Shown: piece by piece, positions 57,482 to 64,000 of the stretch
How positions within the stretch are numbered: the first letter of the stretch is position 1
How the letters are laid out: every line of letters begins with the position of its first letter
Origin: Oscheius tipulae
Taxonomy: Eukaryota; Nematoda; Chromadorea; Rhabditida; Rhabditidae
Assembly (NCBI GenBank): GCA_037178975.1
Contig: JASJZH010000004.1
Location: 1,922,001-1,986,000 of the forward strand
Direction: 5' to 3'
DNA: 64,000 nucleotides
Position numbers and translations under genes: made by a program
Notes under the pieces: model-generated
What the model saw: only the letters and a program-made list of their open reading frames with translations
Database searches by the model: none
Told to the model about the DNA's origin: nothing

Positions 57482-58030
57482 TTACGATTTCAACGTGTTC
57501 ACGTGTCGCATTCTATGCTGGTTCCATTGGGCTTGATCTTCTCTAGCCACTCGCATCCAACTTTGTCCCATTTCGCCTGTGAAAATGTCGCTCCATCTGG
57601 GTTTCGGTCGTCCTGATGGTCTGATTGCTCTCCAAGGGCGCCATTCCAGCACTCGTCTCGTCCATGTGTCCGCGTATGATATTTTTCTTGCAAAGTTCCA
57701 TTTTCTTATGGCCCATGTCTCTCTAACATCTGCGACTTTGGTCCTCTCCATGAGCCAGTTGTTTGTCCGCCTATTCAGCAAAGTGACACCAAGACATCTT
57801 CGGAGCATTCTTCTCTGAGCAATCACTAGTTTCGTACAGTCCCGTTCTCGAAGAGTCCATGTTTCGCTTGCATAAAGGAGGGCCGGTTCAATACAGTATA
57901 TGAAGATTTTTCTCTTGTGACGAATGGAAACGGTCCTGCTGGTAAGAAGTTGGTGGAACTTGTTGATACATCCCCAAGCAGCACGGATCCTTCTTGAGAT
58001 TTCAAGAGCTGGGTTTCTGTCAAACGAAAT
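57482..58030 (-). pseudogene. RTE-type non-LTR retrotransposon fragment (reverse transcriptase C-terminus)
   Basis: About 180 codons open on the minus strand. They match the end of RTE/BovB-like ORF2: RIRAAWGCINKF, IYCIEPALLYASETWTL, RRMLRRCLGVTL.NRRTNNWL, RKWNFARKI and WTRRVLEWRPW..RPSGRPKPRW. The catalytic FADD box and endonuclease are absent, so it is 5'-truncated and dead. The flanks on both sides match the small repeat at 19956-20095. Confidence 0.8.
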
Positions 58031-58034
58031 TCCT

Positions 58035-58170
58035 TGGCCCGAGCTCGTGACAGGTAGGTACTATTCCAGTCGAGCTACCCTGACAGGAGCAATATTCTCC
58101 CAAAGACGCATCTTCCAACTGACTTGACTTGCAAAGAGTAGTTGCTGTCACAAAGTATCTGTGACAAATT
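58035..58170. repeat. RTE-associated small repeat
   Basis: GAGCTCGTGACAGGTAG, GAGCTACCCTGACAG, AACTGACTTGACTTGCAAAG and TGCTGTCACAAA match 19974-20085 in ARL8 intron 2. Confidence 0.65.
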
Positions 58171-58556
58171 GACAATTAGAGCTTCAGACACACACAGAAA
58201 CTTTTGGGCATTTAGAACTAGACCCTAGCGTTAAACAGTGTACTGTCTACATAAAGCAGACTGATTAACGGTTTTGATATTTTTTTAGGCATTTCCAATT
58301 CTGTGTATTTTGATGACGATTATCCTAGATTCTATAACTACAACTGTTCTGTTAGATGAAATGCAAGTTCCGTCTTCCCAGGATCATCGCTTCAACTCGC
58401 AAAACAGTGGATCAGCCTAGCCACAACAGAGAGGGCAGTGAACTGATCCGTGTTGAATAGAGCAATGTTAGGAATAGAAATGTGTTCGACGCTTGAGAAT
58501 TGCCTGTTCAACCAACCAGGAAACATTCCATCATAGCAATACACTTTGAAACTCTT

Positions 58557-59150
58557 TGGTTTCGAGGCCACCTTTCCGTACGTTTCTGGAATTGCAACCG
58601 CTAGTACTCCAGCTCCAAGTTTTTGGATCGGGGCAAACTGTTTGATGAATCCACAATGAATTTGGACTACTGGAGAGCCAGTAATTTTCACGAATTGGGC
58701 GCCGAATCAACCAAGTGATCCTAGTGCTTACGAGTGTATTACCGTTAGAGGACAAGTGCTTAGCACACATCCATAAATTGTGGATGGGTGCTAGGCATTT
58801 GATCCCTGAAAACAAAAGAATTCAGAGAAGAGCAGTGCAGTTCATGGAGACCATCTGTATGTCAAATTGGCCCAAACACGTCTCCTTCTCCATCTCCAGC
58901 TCCGACATGTCAGTATACATGTCCTAGTGATATCCATCAATTCACCAAAAACAAGGAAGTCGATTTTAACTGACGCTGTCTGTAGTCCTGGATATACTTT
59001 CTATATTGGAACCTGCAAATGCTTAAAGCATAAAATAGATTTGATTAAATGTTATTCAAGTTTATTGGTGCGCGAGATTTGTTTGCTGAAGAGCAAGCGT
59101 TTTGTACCCAAGAAAATGTGTTCTCCCAAAGAATCGTGACAGGAGTACAA
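58557..59150 (+). pseudogene. Decayed copy of the C-type lectin gene
   Basis: Follows the intact gene at 55.56 kb block by block: VSGIATAST.APSFWIGAN, then WTTGEP..FTNWAPNQPSDPS, YECITVRGQ, the TCQYTCP linker, CSPGYTFYIGTCKC and CTQENV. There is an in-frame TGA after MNPQ, a frameshift around 58770-58860 and a lost intron boundary. No full-length product is possible. A tandem duplication that decayed is the simplest origin. Confidence 0.75.
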
Positions 59151-59269
59151 ATGATTTCATTTACGCGGTTAGCTCCAGGCAAACAAAGAACCTCAGCAGT
59201 TCGGATGAGTCTTCAAGTTCAAGGGCCTGTTCAAGCAGAAGAACTTCATTCAACGGATCCATGATCTGG

Positions 59270-59367
59270 TTGCAGCTACGACTACGACTTCAAGGTCTAC
59301 CACTACGCGGCCGATATGGACAGATTGAAGACGGTGAGCAAGTTCAGGAAAGCCGGCTTGGTATACG
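59270..59367 (+). other. Possible orphan exon
   Basis: The frame CSYDYDFKVYHYAADMDRLK continues to a good donor (ACG|GTAAGT). Composition is exon-like, but no partner exon or family was recognised. Confidence 0.3.
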
Positions 59368-59479
59368 GTAAGTCCTATTTTATACTAATGGGCTCTGCCA
59401 GTTACTGGTTATGTCCATCATTCGAGCATAAAAGCTCACTAAAGTAGACAGTCCTGCCATTGCTTAAGCAGCCCGTTTC

Positions 59480-59918
59480 CAGATGAACCACGTAGTTCGC
59501 GGGGAAGAAGCCCTCTTTGCCGCTGCACAGCCGGCCAAACCACCATTCCGGGCCGTCGCGACGTATGACCGTGATAATTCCCTGCAAAAAAGCAAGGAAG
59601 TTTACTGGGTGAAGGCGAGAAAAATGAACGTGCTTCTTGAAAGAGAGCTCGTCTTCGGAACACGGCGTGTTATGCAAAAGGCGTCGCCAATTTTTCTCGC
59701 GCCATATTCCTATTCCGTCGAATATTGTAGAAATACCATTTGCAAGGCCGAAATTCGATGTAGCTGCTCGGGATGAGTCCTTCGGCTCCCTGCAGCTTTG
59801 CTTTGGACTAGTAGAGATCGTAGTCTGTCAGTACTTTGAGCACGTCGTCTCGTCTAAAGCAGAGCCCGTCTTCGGCCGCAGCGCTGAAGTCCTTCTTGGC
59901 GCTTCCATGCCCTGAAAC
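59480..59918 (-). pseudogene. GRB2/SEM-5-like adaptor, broken copy
   Basis: On the minus strand an SH3-like segment reads DFSAAAEDGLCFRRDDVLKV, then KAKLQGAEGLIPSSYI, with a TAG where the conserved Trp of the SH3 (NWYKA) should be and a one-base slip right after the ATG (MEA..). It runs into WYFYNIRR, which resembles the start of an SH2 domain (WYYGRI), but the rest of SH2 is missing. A second SH3 follows in another frame with a 51-nt intron (DELSFKK, then PEWWFGRL and GFFPANYV). The layout SH3-SH2-SH3, shortened and interrupted, indicates a degenerate adaptor gene. The second SH3 could belong to a different, live gene. Confidence 0.55.
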
Positions 59919-60496
59919 ACATGATTTAAACAGATGATTGTTGAAAACGACCACTACTTTTCTTCAAAAGGTAGCTTCTGCACTCTCCCTTTAAGCTGTA
60001 CATGGTATTTTTTGTTTTGTTAGCATTACTACGACACATTTTAAGCAAAGAGAAGAGGAAAAAGCGAGCTGTAGATGAAAAAGGAACGACTTATGATTTA
60101 CTAACTTACGGCGTTCAATTTGCGCGCCCACCGTAACCAGTAGTTTGTGCGGGGAAATTCGAAAAGCCAACGGGGTTTGGTATTTCGGTCGCTCGTTTTC
60201 TGCTACCTCTTCCCATCTTTTTTTTTATTTTTCAGCCTCTTCTATTGTGAAGACGTTCGTAAAATTTTTTTTGTACCTTATGGCTACTGAACAACTCCCA
60301 GTCCTAATTCGTCATGGTCCTTCAATCTGCAAAATTTGTATATTCTTGTCTAATTTTCTGTCCCTTAATTACATTATACTTCATCAAATGAATATTTGAT
60401 GTCATTTCAATTTTTGGTTCTGCTCGAACAATGTGCATACTTTTCCACTCGGATTTTGTTTTCGATCCTCCTCCAAAACCTTCAAAACTCGTTTCC

Positions 60497-60498
60497 AG
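60497..60498 (+). promoter_or_regulatory. Probable trans-splice acceptor before the LAPTM-like gene
   Basis: TTTCCAG 8 nt upstream of the ATG at 60506, with no upstream coding exon; worm mRNAs often receive a spliced leader at such a site. Confidence 0.4.
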
Positions 60499-60505
60499 GA
60501 AAAAA

Positions 60506-61287
60506 ATGGTTGCCACTCCCGATCAATTCTATCGCAACGACCCGAGATACCTTTTCTGTGGATGCATTCATTCTGAGGTGATTCGTTTGTGTTATTATTC
60601 AAAATACACCTTTCTTACAGACTGCGGTCCTGGTTCTGTCTTGGATTCATATTATCTTGACCTGCTTGGCTGTTTTCGCCGCGATGGGCCATTTCAGTCA
60701 TTCACCAAAATATTTGAATCCCTTCACAGCCTTCGCCCATATGCTTGCTTTGTATGCAGTTTATAAGAGCAAACATCGTTACCTGCTTCCCATTCTCTGC
60801 ATCCAGATTATTCAAGCTTTGTTTTTTTGCTATGTAATGATCGTGAGTGGCATTGGTATCCTGGATGGAAGTGATCCCCTGAAGGTTTGTTTCGTCCATA
60901 TTTTGTGCTTGATTTCAGTCGTGAAGCCACTATAACAAGATTTTTCAGAGCATTGGTTTTTCTGTCCGTGGAATCTACGCCGATGAGTACGTCCTTATGC
61001 TCTTGGCCCTGGTGGTCTTCATCTACTTTTGTTGTATCCCGTATATCCGCGTTTATAAGTATCTAGCAGACAAGAGAGCTTCGCAAGCTGTGCATATCGA
61101 CGTGGACAACGGCTCGACTCCCACCGACAACAACACCCAAAACCATCACAGCGTTGCCAGTCATCCGTCGAATATCGGTTTCCACGATCAGACGGCCGAC
61201 ATGCAGGCTCCTCCGAGCTACCAGGCTGTTCCAACCGCTCCGACAGAATTCGAGCACAAATATGGGAACAGCGGATACCCGGTCTAA
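60506..61287 (+). CDS. Four-TM LAPTM-like (lysosomal-associated) membrane protein
   Basis: Three exons, 60506-60577, 60621-60884 and 60949-61287, encode 224 residues in frame. A short N-terminus ends in CGCIHSE. It is followed by TM1 (VLVLSWIHIILTCLAVF), TM2 (NPFTAFAHMLALYAV), TM3 (LLPILCIQIIQALFFCYVMI) and TM4 (YVLMLLALVVFIYFCCI). The cytosolic tail is hydrophilic with a PPSY motif (QAPPSYQAVP), the PPxY signal that in LAPTM4/5 binds NEDD4-type ligases for endolysosomal sorting. N-terminal Cys/His and tail PY motif support LAPTM; nematode-specific relatives with the same topology are the alternative. An AATAAA is at 61349. It is the only apparently intact gene in the repeat-rich last 7 kb. 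Confidence 0.75.
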
Positions 61288-61348
61288 TTTGTATTATTCT
61301 TCGTTACCACGTGTTTCTGTCTTACTTATCGCCCAGTTTTAAAATTTT

Positions 61349-61354
61349 AATAAA
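61349..61354 (+). terminator. Poly(A) signal of the LAPTM-like gene
   Basis: AATAAA 62 nt after the TAA. Confidence 0.65.
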
Positions 61355-61614
61355 CGTCATCTCTTCTTTTTACTCTTTCAAATGTGTTCGGTTTCCATGC
61401 TCACGTCGTATCCGATCAGATAATCACAGAATCGTCACTGGAATGCTCTTTTCAACAGATCATCGAGCTGGGATGGTGAAGAGAAGTATTCCTCTCGGGA
61501 GCCCCCGAGAGCAATGAACGATTATTAGGTACTTTGACGATGTTGACTCGGCTGTTATGTCGTTTTAAAGACTGGGTCTGATAATTGAAAAAAAAATATT
61601 CGGTTGGCAACTAA

Positions 61615-62165
61615 CAAGGGAAGCCTCCCAACTTAAGTTGGAATTTGACATTGGGTACAGTGTCATTCGATAGCCCTTGGCATGGGTATTACGGGATACA
61701 TTGCCAAATTCGCTTAACCCCTTCCTACTCCGAGATATGACGTGTTGAAGTTGCTGCTTCCTCTTCCTCTGTTGTACAAACAACATTTGGCAACTGACTG
61801 GTGCTTTTCTATGCTTTTCATGCAAGAAAATGTCATAAAAACTGAAGAAAACGAGCAAAAGACAAAAAAACAAAAATGAAAAATATGAAAATGGATTCGA
61901 ACCCACGACCAATTTGTCATGGATCCGCTGAGCTCACACATCGACCTCGCTGCCATGTTTTTCGGATCCAGCTCAGTCCCATCAGCGTCGAGCGCGCGCA
62001 TTTAGTGCCGCAACGCTAGAGGAAGCAGCAACTTCAACACGTCATATCTCGGAGTAGGAAGGGGTTGAGCGAATTTGGCAATGTATCCCGTAATACCCAT
62101 GCCAAGGGCTATCGAATCACTGTACTCAATGTCAAATTCCAACTTAAGTTGGGAGGCTTCCCTTG
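61615..62165. repeat. Foldback MITE with TAA target duplication, inside the mariner terminal repeat
   Basis: Near-perfect inverted arms of 149 nt (61615-61763) and 147 nt (62019-62165), outer ends CAAGGGAAGCC and GGCTTCCCTTG, flanked by TAA on both sides (61612-61614, 62166-62168). A 3-bp TAA duplication fits PIF/Harbinger-type elements. Removing the insert restores an uninterrupted mariner inverted repeat. The 255-bp loop contains a tRNA-like segment. Confidence 0.85.
61893..61936 (-). other. tRNA-like A-box/B-box segment
   Basis: On the minus strand GAGCTCAGCGG resembles an A box and GGTCGTGGGTTCGAATCC contains a perfect B box, but only about 20 nt separate them, too short for a tRNA. It is likely a shortened tRNA-derived SINE head or pseudogene. 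Confidence 0.5.
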
Positions 62166-63466
62166 TAAGTCTGTTCGCTTTTTCAAATGCAAAAATCTAT
62201 TGACTTTCAAACAATATTTTCATTTGTTGTAATCACCATTATTATGTACCATGTCTCCACATTTCACGAGTAGCTTACGGATGCCACGCTCGTAGAGCAT
62301 CATGGGTTTCGATGCGAAGAAGTTTGTTAACCAGGTTTTGAGTGCGCCGTCGGAATCGAACTGTTGTCCTCCAATCTTGTTGTTGAGAGTCCGGAACTGA
62401 TAATAGTCGGAAGGGGCAAAGTCCGGGCTATAATGAGGATGGGGTAAAATCTCGCAACCCAGGTCGTGGATCTTAGAGCGAGTGAGTTTTGCAATTGCAA
62501 GTTGTCCATCAGCAGGATAACCTTCGACTTCAGCGGCCGTTTCTGACGAAGTGCAACGGCAACCTTTTCAAGTTGCTGACTGTATATGGCGGGCGTAAGG
62601 GTAGTTCCAGCATCCAGCAGTTTCCAGTTCACCATTCCTTCGATATCCCAAAAAACACAGCATAATTTTTCTTTTGATGGGTGTCGGGTTTCTCATCAGG
62701 ACTTGGTGTCTGCCCTGGATCCACCCATTTACGCTCACGTACGTTACCCACTTCTCATCCCTTGTCACCAGGTGTGGTAAAAAGATTTCCTCTCGTACTT
62801 GGACAGGAGAGAATGGGCGACGGATATGCTCTGCTACTTCTGGCCACCTGCGGCAACCATGTGCCCAGTTTCTTCGTAAATCTCAATTGCTTCAAATGAT
62901 GTTCCACTGCGACATGGCTGACAGACAATTCCTCTGCTAGTTCACGGGCTGTCTGCTGATTATTCTCGTTCAAGAACTGCCGCAGCTTCGATTCATCGAA
63001 ACTTGTTGGTCGACCTGACCTTAGCTCATCTTCGATGCTTTTGACCCCAAAAGCGATAAAACCACAACTGGCACACCCTCGTAGACGTCGTCCCTTGGCC
63101 GTAAACATCGTTGATATTAGTCGCCGTTTGGGCTCCATTCGTGCCTTTGAGGAATTCATTTAACATGACATGTCGCAGATGGTAGGATGGCAGGCCATCG
63201 GTGTCTTGCATGGTGGTGATAGAGGACTTAATGAGCAACACGAGGTGCTATAATTAATAGCCCGGTCGTTGTCGAAACAAGGCAAAGGACATGTATACAA
63301 AAAGCGAAAAAACTACTTTGCCAACCCAATACTTTACTCAAAATTGCCTGAAATCTGTTATGTTTCCCTGCATCAGTTTATACAATTCATGAACGTGAAA
63401 GACACTGCTCTCTATTCATTGCAAACTACAAACATGCGACTTCTTCATTCCAGCACCGTCTCCTAC

Positions 63467-63672
63467 CAGGCTCTTGAACTTGGCCACAGCTGTTGTAACT
63501 GCTCCCAGATTTCGCAAATCGAAAATGTCCACTGCTCGGTCGTCAGCGACCGGGATATGCAAGTATTCTGCCAGATGTCGCCTTGAAGGTAGTTGTGCGA
63601 CAGCTTTTAGAGCCTCCTCCTTTTGAAGAGGGTCGTGGATGAAGACGGAGAGCAGAGAGCCATCTTGGCCGC
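63467..63672 (-). CDS. Internal exon of an unrecognised gene
   Basis: Bounded by TTTTTCAG on the upstream side and CTG|GTAGGA on the downstream side. It encodes 68 residues plus two bases of a split codon: GQDGSLLSVFIHDPLQKEEA.., ..PSRRHLAEYLHIPVADDRA.., ..FDLRNLGAVTTAVAKFKSL. The amphipathic, ordered composition looks genuine. The gene runs off the right end of the window; a possible preceding exon ends near 63950 at a GTGAGT donor (minus) but its phase was not settled. No family was recognised. Confidence 0.6.
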
Positions 63673-64000
63673 CTGAAAAAGTCTATTTCATTTTTTTTCA
63701 GCAGTACCTTCAACGCACCTCTGTTAACAATAGTGCTGGGTAACCATGAAACATTTTTTGATCACGATTCCATTTTCTTTTGTTTTCCTTATCGTAAACC
63801 TTCCGTGATTCGATTCTCAAACTTTCACGCGTTTTTCAGCATAAGTTTGTGTTCTGAATGCTTCCATCTTACTTCTGGGCCTTGATAGAGGAATCGCAAA
63901 CTTTGAACAGTTTTTTGTTTGTTTCAGTGGCTTTATAAGTTCGACTCACATTGGCTGGTATGCTGCGGCTATGGTGTTGCAACAAAAATACTATTCTCAG

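Larger units (their letters stand above)
61599..63329 (-). mobile_element. Degenerate mariner (DD34D) with nested MITE
   Basis: The terminal repeats face each other: TTCGGTTGGCAA at 61599 and, on the minus strand, TTGGGTTGGCAAAGTAG from 63329 down. Both are flanked by TA (61597-61598, 63330-63331), the mariner target. The transposase reads on the minus strand to a stop at 62220-62222: N-terminal HTH (NEFLKGTNGAQTATNI), the RSGRPTSFDE linker, second HTH (VAVEHHLKQL), DEKWVTYV (first Asp), MDN (second) and SPDFAPSDYYQF (third), ending in the mariner tail YERGIRKL and NNGDY. Frame changes near 63040, 62840 and 62700 make it inactive. Confidence 0.88.

Noticed and set aside
61893-61965. Functional tRNA gene
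   Set aside because: The A and B boxes are too close and no acceptor stem pairs.

Overview
The window is eukaryotic and almost certainly from a clade V (rhabditid-type) nematode. The genes are split by GT-AG introns ending in TTTNCAG, many of them only 36-51 nt long. The proteins are typically worm-like: a serpentine chemoreceptor, tandem C-type lectin domains, MAGI with five PDZ domains, ARL8, an AAT-type amino-acid transporter and glucosylceramidase. Long introns and intergenic DNA are AT-rich and filled with short repeats and decayed mobile elements.

Layout. 1-3254 (+): glucosylceramidase, 5' end outside the window. 6566-9316 (+): seven-TM chemoreceptor, SRH/SRI-like. 10361-17010 (-): ten-exon SLC46-type transporter whose fourth intron holds a small PPxY membrane-protein gene on the other strand (13800-15167). 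18272-20700 (-): ARL8 GTPase. 21611-26689 (+): SLC7/AAT amino-acid transporter, 13 exons. 26690-33906: 7.2 kb without a convincing gene. 33907-53910 (+): MAGI scaffold, 23 exons, 1051 codons, with a 6.3-kb seventh intron and two possible internal first exons. 55563-56780 (+): two-domain C-type lectin, with a decayed copy near 58.56-59.15 kb. 57.48-58.03 kb (-): RTE retrotransposon fragment. 59.48-59.92 kb (-): GRB2/SEM-5-like pseudogene. 60506-61287 (+): LAPTM-like four-TM protein. 61599-63329: decayed mariner with a foldback MITE inserted in one terminal repeat. 63467-63672 (-): exon of an unrecognised gene.

The exon models for the six complete large genes were built by hand from splice signals. 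Each closes in frame: 339, 473, 185, 502, 1051 and 341 residues.

The most striking feature is not a protein gene. The heptamer TGTTTCA (or TGAAACA on the other strand), usually preceded by a T-run, recurs well over 100 times in introns and intergenic DNA between about 1.3 and 54 kb. That is roughly ten times chance expectation. It is nearly absent from exons and scarce from 54 to 63.7 kb. This is the core of the Ruby motif that drives 21U-RNA (piRNA) genes in nematodes, so the window looks like part of a dense piRNA domain threaded through active genes. From memory, C. elegans magi-1, arl-8, aat-1 and at least one gba gene lie on chromosome IV, the worm piRNA chromosome. That fits the reading but was not checked here.
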